Shown here: piece after piece, positions 26,377 to 36,430 of the stretch
Layout of the letters: each line of letters starts with the position of its first letter
How positions within the stretch are numbered: the first letter of the stretch is position 1
NCBI RefSeq assembly: GCF_019966545.1
Contig: NZ_JAIMIC010000002.1
Coordinates: 186,001 to 250,000, forward strand
From: Heliomarina baculiformis
Lineage (GTDB): Bacteria > Pseudomonadota > Alphaproteobacteria > Rhodobacterales > Rhodobacteraceae
Length of the DNA: 64,000 nt
Direction of reading: 5' to 3'
Notes under the pieces: generated by a model
The model's input: only the letters and a program-made list of their open reading frames with translations
Database searches by the model: none
Told to the model about the DNA's origin: nothing
Translations under genes and position numbers: made by a program

Positions 26377-26679
26377 TTACGCGGGCAGGTCGCGTTGCAG
26401 CGGTTCCAGCGATCCTTCGCGTTCGGTGCCATCGGCCATGTCCGGCAGGTCGATCTCGGAGCATGTACCGGTATCGACCAGCGTCCAGGCGTTGCCCTGA
26501 TAGTCGACGGTCGAGGTGCCTGCACAGGTGGTGCCGGGACCGGCGGCGCAATCGTTCTGTCCGGCAAGCGACACGCCGTAGCATTTCTCTTTGGACTGGG
26601 CGGTCGCCGTGGTGCCCTGAGCGGCGAGAGCGGCAGCGACGGCGCTGGCAACGGCGAGCGTTTTTGCGGTGTTTGACAT
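26377..26679 (-). CDS. bufA1: BufA1-type bufferin precursor (DUF2282)
   Basis: 100 residues from the ATG at 26679, chosen because AGGAGGA stands eight bases before it; an upstream ATG is also in frame. A signal peptide (about 1-28, ending ATAQ) is unusual for a RiPP precursor and is the bufferin hallmark, since the modified peptide acts in the periplasm. Four Cys at 33, 44, 52 and 73 are in the family context: [26 protein letters not shown]. Characterised bufferins bind copper after BufB/BufC modify their central cysteines. A 27-residue acidic tail after the last Cys is longer than I expect for the family. It leads the buf operon. Confidence 0.9.
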   Translation of the reverse strand: MSNTAKTLAVASAVAAALAAQGTTATAQSKEKCYGVSLAGQNDCAAGPGTTCAGTSTVDYQGNAWTLVDTGTCSEIDLPDMADGTEREGSLEPLQRDLPA

Positions 26680-26846
26680 GAGTTCTTCCTCCTTGATCAT
26701 GAATCTTGGTCGGGCGTGCTCAACCCTAGCCGGGCCGGTTGCCGCACGGGTTTCACGAGGCCGTGCCTCACGCCGCTGTCAGCCAGTGTGAGGCTTCGAC
26801 AGGAGAAACGCTGTTGAAAAGCGGGAATTTTGTCAAATGTTTCAAA

Positions 26847-26883
26847 GCCTGCCCCCGGTTTGCGGCGGAAATAGGGGGCAGGC
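26847..26883 (-). terminator. Terminator of thrS
   Basis: GCCTGCCCCC (26847-26856) pairs perfectly with GGGGGCAGGC (26874-26883) around a 17-base loop. On the minus strand TTTG follows. It starts 11 bp beyond the thrS stop and insulates thrS from the buf promoter. Confidence 0.85.
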
Positions 26884-26893
26884 GAGGGATTTG

Positions 26894-28873
26894 TTACAAC
26901 AGGTCCGGCGGGGTTGCTTCGATGCCAAGAGCTTTTGTTACAGCGGACAGATCCTGCACGCTGGTTTGTTTTTCGCCAAGGCGGCGGAGGGAGACGGTGC
27001 GTTCCTCGACCTCGCGATGACCGACGGCAAGGATGACCGGCACCTTGCCGACCGAGTGCTCGCGAACCTTGTAGTTGATCTTTTCGTTGCGGATATCGGC
27101 CTCGGCGCGGACACCTGCGGCCTGCAGCTCGGCGACGACCTCGTGCACGTAGTCATCCGCCTCGGAGGTGATCGAGGCGACGACAACCTGACGCGGCGCG
27201 AGCCAGAAGGGCAGTTTGCCTTCGTGGTTTTCGATCAGGATGCCGATGAAGCGTTCGAAGCTACCGAGGCAGGCGCGGTGCAGCATGAAGGGGCGGTGCT
27301 TGTCGCCATCCGCCGCGATGTAGCTGGCCCCCAGCCGTTCCGGCAGGTTCGGATCGACCTGAAACGTGCCGCATTGCCAGACCCGGCCGATCGCGTCGGT
27401 CAGGTAAAAGTCGAGCTTTGGCCCGTAGAAGGCGCCGTCGCCCGGTTCCAGCACATAGTCGCGGCCTACGGCCTTGATCGCGTTTTCCAGCGCGTTCTCG
27501 ACGTAATCCCAGCTTTCCTCGGTGCCGACCCGCTTTTCCGGGCGGGTGGCAAAGCGGATCTCGAAATCGTCAAAGCCGAGTTCCTTGTAGACATCCGCGA
27601 GGAAGTCGATGAATCGCGCGCATTCCTCCTGGATCTGGTCCTCGGTGCAGAAGATATGCGCGTCATCCTGGGTAAAGCCGCGCACGCGCATGATGCCGTG
27701 CAGCGCGCCCGAGGGTTCGAACCGCGCGCAGGAGCCGAACTCGGCCAGCCGGAGGGGCAAATCGCGGTAGGATTTGAGGCCTTGGTTGAACACCTGCACG
27801 TGGCAGGGGCAGTTCATCGGCTTGAGCGCGTTGATCCGGGTCTGGTCCTTGTTCTTGGCCGAGGCATCGTCGTTCTCGCCGTCGCGGCTTTCGTCGACTT
27901 CTACAAGGAACATGTGGTGCTGGTACTTGTCCCAGTGACCCGACGCTTCCCAGAGCTTGCGGTCGACAACCTGCGGTGTGTTGATTTCACTATAGCCGCC
28001 GGCACGCTGCTTGCGGCGCATATAATCCTGCAACTGGGTATAGATGGTCCAGCCATTCGGGTGCCAGAAGACCTGACCGGGGGCCTCTTCCTGCATGTGG
28101 AACAGGTCCATTTCGCGGCCCAGCTTGCGGTGGTCGCGCTTGGCGGCCTCTTCCAGCATGTGCAGGTGCGCCTTAAGCTTTTCCTTGTTCTGGAACGCCA
28201 CGCCATAGATGCGCTGCAGCATCTGTCGGCTGCTGTCGCCGCGCCAGTAGGCCCCGGCAATCGACATCAGCTTAAAGGAATCGCCGGGCACTTGGCCGGT
28301 GTGCTGCAGGTGCGGCCCGCGGCACAGATCCTGCCAGTCGCCGTGCCAGTACATGCGCAGCGGTTCGTCGCCGGGAATGGCGTCGATCAGTTCGACCTTG
28401 TAGGGTTCGTTATTGTCTTCGTAGTGCTTGACCGCCCGCGCGCGCTCCCAGACCTCGGTGGTCACGGGTTCGCGCTTGTTGATGATCTCTTTCATCTTTT
28501 TCTCGATGAGACCGAGATCTTCGGGTGTAAAAGGCTCTTTGCGGTCGAAATCGTAATACCAGCCGTCCTTGATGACCGGACCGATGGTGACCTTGGTGTC
28601 GGGCCAGATTTCCTGCACGGCGCGCGCCATGATATGGGCCAGATCGTGACGGATCAGCTCATTCGCCTGCTCTTCGTCCTGCAGGGTATGGATCGCGATG
28701 TCGGAATCCTGGTCGATCGGCCATTGCAGATCCCAGTGCTTGCCGTTGACGGTGGCCGAGATGGCTTTCTTGGCCAGCGATTTAGAAATATCCTCGGCCA
28801 CGGCGGCGGGGGTGACGCCCGCGTCGTAGGATCGTGCATTGCCATCGGGAAGGGTGAGAGAGATTTGGGCCAT
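26894..28873 (-). CDS. thrS: Threonyl-tRNA synthetase
   Basis: 659 residues from the ATG at 28873. The N-terminal TGS domain ([19 protein letters not shown]...) and the SAD editing domain ([17 protein letters not shown], with the zinc-binding CRGPHLQHT region) come first. The class II catalytic core follows, with [10 protein letters not shown] (zinc Cys), motif 2 [14 protein letters not shown] and a C-terminal anticodon-binding domain. It charges tRNA-Thr. It stands alone, with a strong terminator, and is divergent from an MFS gene 141 bp away. Confidence 0.97.
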   Translation of the reverse strand: MAQISLTLPDGNARSYDAGVTPAAVAEDISKSLAKKAISATVNGKHWDLQWPIDQDSDIAIHTLQDEEQANELIRHDLAHIMARAVQEIWPDTKVTIGPVIKDGWYYDFDRKEPFTPEDLGLIEKKMKEIINKREPVTTEVWERARAVKHYEDNNEPYKVELIDAIPGDEPLRMYWHGDWQDLCRGPHLQHTGQVPGDSFKLMSIAGAYWRGDSSRQMLQRIYGVAFQNKEKLKAHLHMLEEAAKRDHRKLGREMDLFHMQEEAPGQVFWHPNGWTIYTQLQDYMRRKQRAGGYSEINTPQVVDRKLWEASGHWDKYQHHMFLVEVDESRDGENDDASAKNKDQTRINALKPMNCPCHVQVFNQGLKSYRDLPLRLAEFGSCARFEPSGALHGIMRVRGFTQDDAHIFCTEDQIQEECARFIDFLADVYKELGFDDFEIRFATRPEKRVGTEESWDYVENALENAIKAVGRDYVLEPGDGAFYGPKLDFYLTDAIGRVWQCGTFQVDPNLPERLGASYIAADGDKHRPFMLHRACLGSFERFIGILIENHEGKLPFWLAPRQVVVASITSEADDYVHEVVAELQAAGVRAEADIRNEKINYKVREHSVGKVPVILAVGHREVEERTVSLRRLGEKQTSVQDLSAVTKALGIEATPPDLL

Positions 28874-29014
28874 ATCGGCACTCCTCGTCGGTTTGGCGCC
28901 CACTGAACGCCCGGTTGCGGGTTATGTTTCGCGCCCTATCTGCATCCCGGTCCAGGGCAAGTCAAGCGACCTTGGCGCGCATTTTCTGATGACAGGCACC
29001 TGAAAGGCACCCAG

Positions 29015-30289
29015 ATGAGTCATGACACCACGGAAGAGCTTTTCGAAACCCTGACCGGAGGGGCGGAAGACGATGTGGGGCTGTCGGAAGAAGCGGTGGC
29101 GGTCGAGCCCGCCAACGGGCTGCGCCATGTGGTAGCGCTGTCGATGACCAAGGTGGCCGACGGTCTGATCGACCCGAAGCTGATCCTGACATGGCTGATG
29201 AACAACCTCGGCGCGCCGGGGTACCTGATCGCGATGCTGGTGCCGATCCGCGAGGCGGGCGCGCTCTTGCCACAGATCGTGCTGGCGGGCGTGGTGCAGC
29301 GGATGGCGCAGCGCAAGTGGATCTGGGTGATCGGCAGCGCCGGACAGGGGATATGTGCCGCGCTGATCGTGGTGTCGGGGTTCCTGTTGGAAGGTGTCAC
29401 TGCGGGCCTTGCGATCTGTGCCAGTCTTGGCGGGCTGGCCCTGTTCCGTTCCGCCTGTTCGGTGTCGTTCAAGGATATTCTCGGCAAGACCGTCGCCAAG
29501 ACCCGGCGCGGGGCGATTACCGGAACGGCAGGGTCGGTTGCCGCGGCTGGCGTTCTGCTGCTGGCGCTGCTGCTCATCACCGGCGTGATCCAGAACAAGG
29601 CGCTGGTGTTGGCGGCCATTGGCTTGGCGGCTTTGCTCTGGGGCGGTGCTGCACTGGTGATGTCGATGCTGCGCGAGATGGATAGCGAAACCGGCGGCGA
29701 CAAGGGCCGCGTGGACTTCAGCCTGCTCAAGGACAATCCTCAGCTCTGGCGGTTCATTCTTGTGCGCGGCCTGCTGGTGTCGACCGCGCTGGCCCCGCCC
29801 TATATCGTGCTTCTCGATCAGCAGGGCGGGTTGCAGCAGCTGGGCGCGCTTGTACTGGCCTCGTCACTGGCGAGTTTCCTGAGCTCATACCTCTGGGGCC
29901 GCCTGTCCGACGCGTCGAGCCGCAAGGTGCTTATGCGCAGCGGGATCATCGGCGCGGTGGCGATGGCGGCGGCGGTCGTGGTGTCGCTGATGGATCTGGC
30001 CGGGGTCGTGGCGGTGCTGCCCGCCTGCCTGATGGTGCTGATGATCGCCTATAACGGGGTGCGGCAGGGGCGGTCGACCTATCTTGTGGATATGGCGCCG
30101 GAGGATCAGCGCTCCGCCTATGCGGCGGTGTCGAACACCATGATCGGCTGTATCCTGTTGCTGGTCGGTCTTGGCGGCGGCGTGGCGTCGATATTTGGCC
30201 CTAAACTGGCGCTGGCCGGTTTTGCCATCATGGCGCTGGCCGCCACATGGGTGGCGCGCGGGTTGGACGAGGTCGAGAAACAGGACTGA
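29015..30289 (+). CDS. MFS transporter, substrate unknown
   Basis: 424 residues. A hydrophilic, acidic N-terminal stretch of about 35 residues precedes 12 predicted helices. The cytoplasmic loop between halves carries DSETGGDKGRVDFSLLKDN (about 227-245), and a loop in the second half has LWGRLSDASSRKVLMRSG, the MFS motif-A-like sequence. The other half lacks an equally clear copy. The family is major facilitator, but I cannot name a substrate. The hydrolase gene follows after 103 bp. Confidence 0.8.
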   Translation: MSHDTTEELFETLTGGAEDDVGLSEEAVAVEPANGLRHVVALSMTKVADGLIDPKLILTWLMNNLGAPGYLIAMLVPIREAGALLPQIVLAGVVQRMAQRKWIWVIGSAGQGICAALIVVSGFLLEGVTAGLAICASLGGLALFRSACSVSFKDILGKTVAKTRRGAITGTAGSVAAAGVLLLALLLITGVIQNKALVLAAIGLAALLWGGAALVMSMLREMDSETGGDKGRVDFSLLKDNPQLWRFILVRGLLVSTALAPPYIVLLDQQGGLQQLGALVLASSLASFLSSYLWGRLSDASSRKVLMRSGIIGAVAMAAAVVVSLMDLAGVVAVLPACLMVLMIAYNGVRQGRSTYLVDMAPEDQRSAYAAVSNTMIGCILLLVGLGGGVASIFGPKLALAGFAIMALAATWVARGLDEVEKQD

Positions 30290-30392
30290 ACTTGCACCTC
30301 GGCGCGGGGACACGCAGTATCCCGGCAAAATGCCGGAACTGGAGGAAATGAATGTCGGACCCTGATCTTGCCCATAGGCCCGAGGCCCGGCA

Positions 30393-31139
30393 ATGAGCGC
30401 GCCGGAATATCTTGAGACAGCCCATGGCCGGCGGATCGCCTATCATTCCACGCCCGGAGAGGGTCCGGTGATTGTCTTTCTCGGCGGGCTGAAATCGGAC
30501 ATGCAGGGCACCAAGGCGGTGCATCTGGAGGAATGGGCGCGCGCGCAGGGGTTTGCTTTCCTGCGCTTTGACTATTCCGGTCACGGCGAAAGCTCGGGGC
30601 GTTTCGAGGACGGCTGCATCGGTGACTGGCACGAAGATACGCTGGCCGTGGTGGATCAACTGACCGAAGGCACCATCCTGCCGGTCGGGTCGTCGATGGG
30701 GGGATGGCAATCGCTGCTTCTCGCCCGTGAGAGGGCGGATCGGGTCATGGGCCTTGTCACCGTCGCCGCCGCGCCGGATTTCACGGAAGACAGCTATTGG
30801 GCGGGGTTCAGCGACGCGCAGAAGCGCCAGCTTGAAGAGGAGGGGCAGGTCGAACTGCCGTCGGATTACATGGAACCCTATATCGTGACGCGACGCATGG
30901 TCGAAGACGGGCGCAAGCGGCTGGTCCTGAGGTCTCCGCTGCCCCTTCCGTTTCCCGTGCGTTGTCTTCAGGGGACCGCCGATACGGCCGTGTCAACCGA
31001 CACTGCACTGCGTCTGCTCGATCATGCCGACAGCCCCGATATGCGGCTGCAACTGGTCAAGGACGCCGATCATCGGTTTTCCGACGGCCCTTGCCTCGGG
31101 ATCATCGAAACAGCCATCATGGAGGTGCTGGGCAGATGA
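30393..31139 (+). CDS. Alpha/beta hydrolase (serine type)
   Basis: 248 residues, cytoplasmic. FLGGLKSDM gives the oxyanion turn, GSSMGGWQSL the nucleophile elbow with Ser, and DADHRFSDG the catalytic His; the acid is probably Asp in LQGTADTAVS. The pattern resembles the palmitoyl-protein-thioesterase ABHD10/S9-like hydrolases found in alphaproteobacteria. Substrate unknown. It overlaps the VOC gene by ATGA and begins a three-gene chain with no spacing. Confidence 0.85.
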   Translation: MSAPEYLETAHGRRIAYHSTPGEGPVIVFLGGLKSDMQGTKAVHLEEWARAQGFAFLRFDYSGHGESSGRFEDGCIGDWHEDTLAVVDQLTEGTILPVGSSMGGWQSLLLARERADRVMGLVTVAAAPDFTEDSYWAGFSDAQKRQLEEEGQVELPSDYMEPYIVTRRMVEDGRKRLVLRSPLPLPFPVRCLQGTADTAVSTDTALRLLDHADSPDMRLQLVKDADHRFSDGPCLGIIETAIMEVLGR

Positions 31140-31576
31140 AGATGGAACAGCGGGTAAGCCTTATCACGCTTGGAGTGGCGGATTTGGGGAGAGCAGCCGC
31201 GTTCTATACCGACCTGGGGTGGGAAAAGGTCGAGACGCCGGATGGTCTCGTTGTTTTCGACCTCATCGGTCAAAGCATCGGGCTTTATCCGCTGGAAAAG
31301 CTTGCCGAGGACATGGGCGTTCCGGTCGAGCATCTGGGAAAGGGTGGCGCGACCCTTGCACATAACGTCCGCTCGCGCGAGGAGGTGGACGTTCTGGTCG
31401 AGACGGCCAAATCGGCAGGGGCCGAGATTCTGCGCGCGCCGGGCGAGGTCTTTTGGGGCGGATATATCGCCTATTTTGCCGATCCCGACGGGCATGTCTG
31501 GGAAATCGCGCATAACCCGCTGTCGCCCTTGGCCGAGGGTGGCGCATTTCGCTGGGAAGGCTTCGGCAAGAGCTGA
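31136..31576 (+). CDS. VOC-fold protein
   Basis: 146 residues, starting inside the previous stop (ATGA). Two VOC modules are visible: LITLGVADLGRAAAFYTDLGWE and the later YFADPDGHVWEIAHNP. The first strand has Leu-Thr-Leu where a metal-binding His often stands, but E in VWEIAH remains, so metal binding may be incomplete. Possible roles are a dioxygenase-like, glyoxalase-like or resistance protein; nothing in the context decides. It overlaps the next gene by one base (TGATG). Confidence 0.85.
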   Translation: MKMEQRVSLITLGVADLGRAAAFYTDLGWEKVETPDGLVVFDLIGQSIGLYPLEKLAEDMGVPVEHLGKGGATLAHNVRSREEVDVLVETAKSAGAEILRAPGEVFWGGYIAYFADPDGHVWEIAHNPLSPLAEGGAFRWEGFGKS

Positions 31577-32202
31577 TGCGCAAGCCCGGATCCATGTGGA
31601 GCCTTGAGACCTTGGGCCGCGTGCGATTGTCCGAACATTTCTACATGCGTGAATTTCTTTATTCCGAAATCGCGGCCTTTCACGGTTTTCAGAACATGCC
31701 CGAACGCCCCGATCTGGCCATCGAATGCGGGCGCGCGTTCTGTGGGTCGCTGCTGGACCCGTTGCAGGATACATTCGGGCGTGTTGCGATCCGGTCGGGC
31801 TATCGCTCACCCGAGGTGAACCGGTTTGGCAATGAAAACGGGCTGAACTGCGCGCGCAACGATAACCCGATCGAATGCCACATCTGGGACCGGGACGAGG
31901 GCGAGAACCGCATCGCCGGTGCGTCGGTCGTTATCCCGTGGTTTGCGGATCGTTATGAAAAGGGACGGGACTGGCGCGATCTGGCTTGGTGGCTGCATGA
32001 TCATCTGCCTTATTCCGAGGTGTTCTTCTTTCCAAAGCTCTGTGCCTTCAACCTCGTCTGGCGGCCAGTCGCCCGGCGCAGGATCGACAGTTATATCGCG
32101 CCGCGCGGCTGCCTGCTTAAACCGGGTGCCGAACCGGATGAGCCTCTATCGGTGCGGCGGGATAGATATGCCGATTTTCCAGTCTTTCTCGGGCGGCGGT
32201 AG
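31576..32202 (+). CDS. Peptidase M15-like protein
   Basis: 208 residues. The N-terminal part (LSEHFYMREFLYSEIAAFHG) and VAIRSGYRSPEVN resemble the D-Ala-D-Ala carboxypeptidase/M15 fold as found in cell-wall and phage enzymes. The usual SxHxxGxAxD zinc site is not plain: the comparable place reads IECHIWDRDEG, followed later by WWLHDHLPYSE, so one or more ligands may be changed. There is no signal peptide, so it would stay in the cytoplasm. It is the third of three overlapping genes with the hydrolase and VOC genes. I am moderately sure of the fold, not of activity. Confidence 0.6.
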   Translation: MRKPGSMWSLETLGRVRLSEHFYMREFLYSEIAAFHGFQNMPERPDLAIECGRAFCGSLLDPLQDTFGRVAIRSGYRSPEVNRFGNENGLNCARNDNPIECHIWDRDEGENRIAGASVVIPWFADRYEKGRDWRDLAWWLHDHLPYSEVFFFPKLCAFNLVWRPVARRRIDSYIAPRGCLLKPGAEPDEPLSVRRDRYADFPVFLGRR

Positions 32203-32297
32203 GGGCACGCGAGGTGACACTGTCGCCGCGTCGCTGTTAACGAGATCACAATACTAAGCGACCATCTTCCGGGCTGGAATACCCCGAGAGATCGTAA

Positions 32298-32594
32298 ATG
32301 GCGCGTTTATCCATTCTGATATTGCCCGTGATGGCGCTGATGACCGGGCCGGTCATCGTGCTGGCGGGCGCGCCGTCGCGGGGTGATCGCCCCGTTCTCG
32401 TCGTCTCGTTGCCTTGGGGGCCTTCATCCGAACAGATCGTTCAGCGCGCTGGCGGTCGCCTGCTTGGCCCTGTGTCTGCGCCGCTGGGCGTTCTGGCCAC
32501 GTCTGAGACTCCCGGGTTTCGGTCTCGTCTGCGCGGCGAGGGGACCATTCTTGTGGTCGGTGCCTCGTTAATTGCTTCTATTTGTGGAATTTGA
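32298..32594 (+). CDS. Small membrane protein coupled to MCP gene
   Basis: 98 residues with a hydrophobic N-terminus ([24 protein letters not shown], signal or anchor) and a hydrophobic C-terminal segment ([17 protein letters not shown]). GAGAG precedes the ATG. The stop is one base before the MCP start, so translation is coupled. No known family is recognised; conserved small proteins of this type are seen in Rhodobacteraceae. It may modulate the chemoreceptor-like protein. Confidence 0.6.
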   Translation: MARLSILILPVMALMTGPVIVLAGAPSRGDRPVLVVSLPWGPSSEQIVQRAGGRLLGPVSAPLGVLATSETPGFRSRLRGEGTILVVGASLIASICGI

Positions 32595-32595
32595 A

Positions 32596-34311
32596 ATGAA
32601 AGACACCCCAGTCGAAGATTCCTGTAACCTTAGGGAGGCTCGCATGATTGTTGCGGCGGCCTGGGTCGGAACGGCAGTCAATATCGGTGTCGCTTTCTAT
32701 CTTCAAAGCCCGGTGCTTTGGATCGGTGGCGCCGCGGCGATCTTTGCGCTCGTGGGGACGCTTATGCAACGGGGGGCGCCTGTCGTGGCAAGAATCGGTG
32801 CCGCCCAGGCCCTGCTTGGACAAGCGGTTGTCCTGAACGCGGCAATGGCAGGCCACGCATGGCAGATCGACGCGCATATGCTGTACTTTGCGCTGCTGGC
32901 GATTACGGTTTCGCTGAACGATATTCGCGCCGTTCTGGCCGCTACCGCACTTGTTGCGCTGCACCATCTTACACTGACATTCCTGATGCCAGCGCTGGTC
33001 TTCCCTTCGGCCACGATTGCTGAGAATATTCCCCGTACGGCGATGCACGCGGTCATCCTTTTGCTGGAGACCGGCGCGCTGATCTATGCGCTAAGCAAAC
33101 AGCATCAGATGGATCGGGCGATGCGCGCCCAGAACGAGGCTCTGGCAGAGGCGAATGCAAAGGCCAGGAAATCAACAGATGACGCGTTACACGCGCTGGC
33201 CGATGCCGAAGAGGCCAAGAAACAGGCCCAGCATTCTCGTTCGGAAGTCGAAGCGGCTTTGAAACGGGCGGAGAGCGAAGCGGAACGGGCAGCGGCAGCC
33301 GATCGCGAAGCGCGCGAAGCTACGCGGGAAGAGGCGGAGAATCGGCAGAAAGCAGCAGACCGGCAGCGCGTCGTGGTGGATACCTTACGCTCGAGCCTGA
33401 AGTTACTTCGCGAGCGCAATCTGCACGCGCAGATCAGGAACAGGCTTGATCCGCAATACGACGACCTTCGCGAGGATTTCAATCAGGCGGTCGACGCGCT
33501 TCGTATGGCTATCGAGACCGTCCAGAGTTCGGCTCAATCCATCGGGTCCGACGTGCAGGCAATGGCAAATGCCGCGCAGGATATGTCCAATCGCACGGAA
33601 CGGCAGGCGGCGACGTTGGCAGAAATTTCAACGAACGTGTCGCGGTTCTCGGCAACCGTCAAAGACACGGCAAAATCCGCCCGCGAAGCTGAATCCGAAG
33701 CCGGTGAAACAAAGCGCCAGGTGCTGGCGAGTGGTGATCTGGTGCAAAGAGCGGTGACGGCGATGGGTGAGATCGAAACAAGCTCGAAAGAAATACAGAA
33801 AATTGTCGGTGTTATCGACGAAATCGCTTTCCAGACGAACCTGCTCGCCCTAAACGCCGGGGTGGAAGCCGCCCGTGCCGGCGACAGTGGTCGAGGCTTC
33901 GCGGTTGTAGCATCGGAAGTTCGCAATCTCGCCCAGCGAAGTTCGGATGCAGCGCAGGAAATCAAGAACCTGATAAACGCAAGTGACAGCCGGGTCGGTG
34001 AGGGTGTCGGACTTGTTCGCGAAACCGGCAAGGCGAACGAAAGCGTCATGTCAGCCGTGAATGGTATCGTGCAGCGGATTATCGATATCGCCGCCGGGGC
34101 TGACCGTCAGTCGGGCGCGTTGAACGACATCAGCGAAGCGATCGCGCAGCTCGACAATGTCACCCAGCGCAACGCGGCGATGTTCGAGGAAACATCGGCG
34201 GCGAGTGAATCTATGATGGACGGCACCCGAAAACTGACCGAGGTCATTTCCGCATTCGTATTGAAACCCTCCAGCCCATCTATTCATTCCGACGACCGAA
34301 CCGCCGCTTAG
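32596..34311 (+). CDS. Methyl-accepting chemotaxis protein with polytopic membrane domain
   Basis: 571 residues from the ATG at 32596. Residues about 20-165 contain five or six hydrophobic segments with short loops, not the two-helix/periplasmic-sensor arrangement. A long coiled coil (about 175-275) and a linker lead to the signalling domain, whose tip reads [19 protein letters not shown] and then [17 protein letters not shown], the kinase-coupling hairpin. It should report through CheW/CheA on a membrane or cytoplasmic cue. No pentapeptide for CheR binding is seen at the C-terminus. It is coupled to the small membrane protein upstream. Confidence 0.92.
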   Translation: MKDTPVEDSCNLREARMIVAAAWVGTAVNIGVAFYLQSPVLWIGGAAAIFALVGTLMQRGAPVVARIGAAQALLGQAVVLNAAMAGHAWQIDAHMLYFALLAITVSLNDIRAVLAATALVALHHLTLTFLMPALVFPSATIAENIPRTAMHAVILLLETGALIYALSKQHQMDRAMRAQNEALAEANAKARKSTDDALHALADAEEAKKQAQHSRSEVEAALKRAESEAERAAAADREAREATREEAENRQKAADRQRVVVDTLRSSLKLLRERNLHAQIRNRLDPQYDDLREDFNQAVDALRMAIETVQSSAQSIGSDVQAMANAAQDMSNRTERQAATLAEISTNVSRFSATVKDTAKSAREAESEAGETKRQVLASGDLVQRAVTAMGEIETSSKEIQKIVGVIDEIAFQTNLLALNAGVEAARAGDSGRGFAVVASEVRNLAQRSSDAAQEIKNLINASDSRVGEGVGLVRETGKANESVMSAVNGIVQRIIDIAAGADRQSGALNDISEAIAQLDNVTQRNAAMFEETSAASESMMDGTRKLTEVISAFVLKPSSPSIHSDDRTAA

Positions 34312-34448
34312 AGGCTGGGGCGGGTGAAACTTGGAATGTCCCGCCTGTGAGGAAATAGATGCCGGGCGGCCATTTCGAACGTGAACGCAGATGCTGCATT
34401 GGATGTCTGCCTGCGATGTTCAGTTCTTTGGGAAGAGGATCCGCAGAC

Positions 34449-35030
34449 TTAGGATCGGACCAGCGCCTGACGTTCCTTTTTGTCTAGAACGTGGATCGGC
34501 GCGGTTGGCGCGCCGGATTCGATATCGAAAAACGGGGTGTCCCGCCACTTACCGGACATTCGGGCGGCGGCGGCGCGCTTTAGAACCTGCATTGTCATCG
34601 TAAATGCGCCCTTGTGCCGCCTCGCCCCGTCCTTTCCCGGTAGAAAGCTTTGGGTCACGACCTTTCCAATCCGGGCAGGGTCCTGCAGGCGATCTACGAT
34701 CAGTCCCGCAAAAGGAATCGTTGGTTTCGGCAATGTGTTGAACAACGGTGCTTTGCAGCAATCAGCATACCAGCGCATCAAGCCCTTCGGTCCCAAACGC
34801 AGAATGCGCAGATGCTCGTTGCCTTGGGTGAAATGCACCGTTTCCGGGCTGATCTGGAATATGTGGACGCCGTTCGGGTGCGGATCAGGCCGGCCGAGAT
34901 AGATATCGGCCGCACGACAATCGACGCAGAAACATTCAACATGGGTCCCGGTTTTTCGCGAGGCCGGCATAACCTCGCCCGCAACGGTGCCACAGGAGCA
35001 CTCAAAGCGGGCGGGGGATGAGTCTTTCAA
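34449..35030 (-). CDS. DUF6151/GFA-like zinc-binding protein
   Basis: 193 residues. Cys residues in pairs (FECSCGT, ECFCVDC, ADCCKAPLF) recall the zinc sites of GFA/CENP-V-like proteins such as glutathione-dependent formaldehyde-activating enzyme. The DUF6151 label is from memory. No enzyme partner for formaldehyde is near. It lies next to phaZ on the same strand, 14 bp downstream of it, so the two may share a message. Confidence 0.7.
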   Translation of the reverse strand: MKDSSPARFECSCGTVAGEVMPASRKTGTHVECFCVDCRAADIYLGRPDPHPNGVHIFQISPETVHFTQGNEHLRILRLGPKGLMRWYADCCKAPLFNTLPKPTIPFAGLIVDRLQDPARIGKVVTQSFLPGKDGARRHKGAFTMTMQVLKRAAAARMSGKWRDTPFFDIESGAPTAPIHVLDKKERQALVRS

Positions 35031-35044
35031 TCGATGCTCCGGTT

Positions 35045-36319
35045 TCAGGCGGCGTTCTTGTTGGCCGCCTTGCGGGTTTTGGTCGTCGTTCCGCTGTTCG
35101 CGTCGATGAATTCAAGCACCAGCGGACGGATATTGTTACGCCATGACTTGCCCGCGAAGATGCCGTAGTGACCGGCCCCGGGCTCAAGATGGCTCGCCTT
35201 TTTCGAATCCGGCAGGCCGGTGCAGAGATCGAGAGCGGCAACACACTGGCCAGGGGCCGAGATGTCGTCATTCGCGCCTTCGACCGTTTTGACGGCGACG
35301 CTTGTGATCTTGCCGATATCGACCTTGTGCCCGTCTACCACGAATTGGTTCTTCGCGATCTCGTTGTTCTTGAATATCCGTTCAACCGTAGAGAGGTAGA
35401 ATTCGGCCGTCATGTCCATCACGGCAAGGTATTCGTCGTAAAAGCGGTTGTGGGCATCGTGGTCCGACGCGCTGCCATGTGCGACCCGAGAGATCTGCTC
35501 CTTGAAGGCATCGGCATGGCGTTCCGCGTTCATGGCCATGAAGGACGAAAGCTGCAGGAGGCCGGGATAGACCAACCGTCCTACACCCGGGTACTTGAAG
35601 CCGACCCGCTGGATCATGGCCTGCTCCAGCTGACCCATGGTGACACGCGCGCCGAAATCGGTGACCTCGGTGGGTGTGGCTTCGGGGTCGATAGGCCCGC
35701 CGATCAGGGTCAGCGAACGGGGCTGTGCTTTGGGGTCCTGCTCGGCCAGGTAGGCAGTTGCGGCGAGGGTGAGCGGCGCTGGCTGGCAGACCGCGATCAC
35801 ATTGGTGTCAGGTCCAAGTTCTCGCATGAAGTCAACGAGATAGAGGGTATAATCCTCGATGTCGAACTTGCCTGCGCTGACTGGAATATCGCGCGCGTTG
35901 TGCCAATCCGTCACATAAAGGTCGACATCGCCCAGCAGACTTTGCACAGTGGAGCGGAGAAGAGTAGCGTAGTGTCCCGACATCGGGGCAACAAGCAATA
36001 CCTTGCGAGAGCTGGGTTCACGCCCGGAGACGTTAAAATGAATCAGGTCGCCGAACGGCCTTTCGATCACGGTCTCGATTTCGACCAGATGATCCCGACC
36101 GTCATCGCAGGTGACACTGTGAATGCCCCAGTCCGGCTTGACCACCATTCGTTCAAAGGAACGTTCGGTGACCTCGCCCCAGGCTTCGAACCAGCGCAGC
36201 GCGGGGTTCGGCAACATGGCAAACATCGGGTAGGACGCGACGGCCTTTGCGGAAGCACCCATCCACTGGTTGGTATTCCGCATCGTTTCCATCAAGTCGT
36301 AGGTAAACATAGATCGCAT
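35045..36319 (-). CDS. phaZ: Intracellular polyhydroxyalkanoate depolymerase
   Basis: 424 residues; an ATG three codons later is also possible. It hydrolyses storage polyester granules in the cytoplasm. The sequence matches the Paracoccus/Ralstonia intracellular PhaZ group. VAPMSGHYATLLRSTV lies upstream of the catalytic site, and the nucleophile is Cys178 in VIAVCQPAPLTL, as is known for this group (Cys instead of Ser). HLEPGAGHYGIFAGKSW near the C-terminus supplies the His. The gene is divergent from phaC with about 110 bp between, containing a PhaR-type site. Confidence 0.93.
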   Translation of the reverse strand: MRSMFTYDLMETMRNTNQWMGASAKAVASYPMFAMLPNPALRWFEAWGEVTERSFERMVVKPDWGIHSVTCDDGRDHLVEIETVIERPFGDLIHFNVSGREPSSRKVLLVAPMSGHYATLLRSTVQSLLGDVDLYVTDWHNARDIPVSAGKFDIEDYTLYLVDFMRELGPDTNVIAVCQPAPLTLAATAYLAEQDPKAQPRSLTLIGGPIDPEATPTEVTDFGARVTMGQLEQAMIQRVGFKYPGVGRLVYPGLLQLSSFMAMNAERHADAFKEQISRVAHGSASDHDAHNRFYDEYLAVMDMTAEFYLSTVERIFKNNEIAKNQFVVDGHKVDIGKITSVAVKTVEGANDDISAPGQCVAALDLCTGLPDSKKASHLEPGAGHYGIFAGKSWRNNIRPLVLEFIDANSGTTTKTRKAANKNAA

Positions 36320-36396
36320 ATCGGGTCTCCTGCATCAAAGGCACCGGCGTGGCGGATGTTGCGTCGCTTGTGCCTCCCGAACGCGGCGACGGTATT

Positions 36397-36407
36397 CTGC
36401 ATAGCAG
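36397..36407. promoter_or_regulatory. PhaR-type operator between phaZ and phaC
   Basis: CTGC-ATA-GCAG, a perfect CTGC-N3-GCAG element as reported for PhaR in Rhodobacter and Paracoccus relatives. It lies 24 bp before the phaC ATG and could control both divergent genes. Confidence 0.7.
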
Positions 36408-36430
36408 CATGATAGGGGGGAAAAGTTAAA

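Noticed and set aside
26837-28906. A 689-codon open frame on the plus strand
   Set aside because: It lies opposite thrS, which has all family motifs; the plus-strand product has no recognisable domain and arises from codon bias in a high-GC gene.
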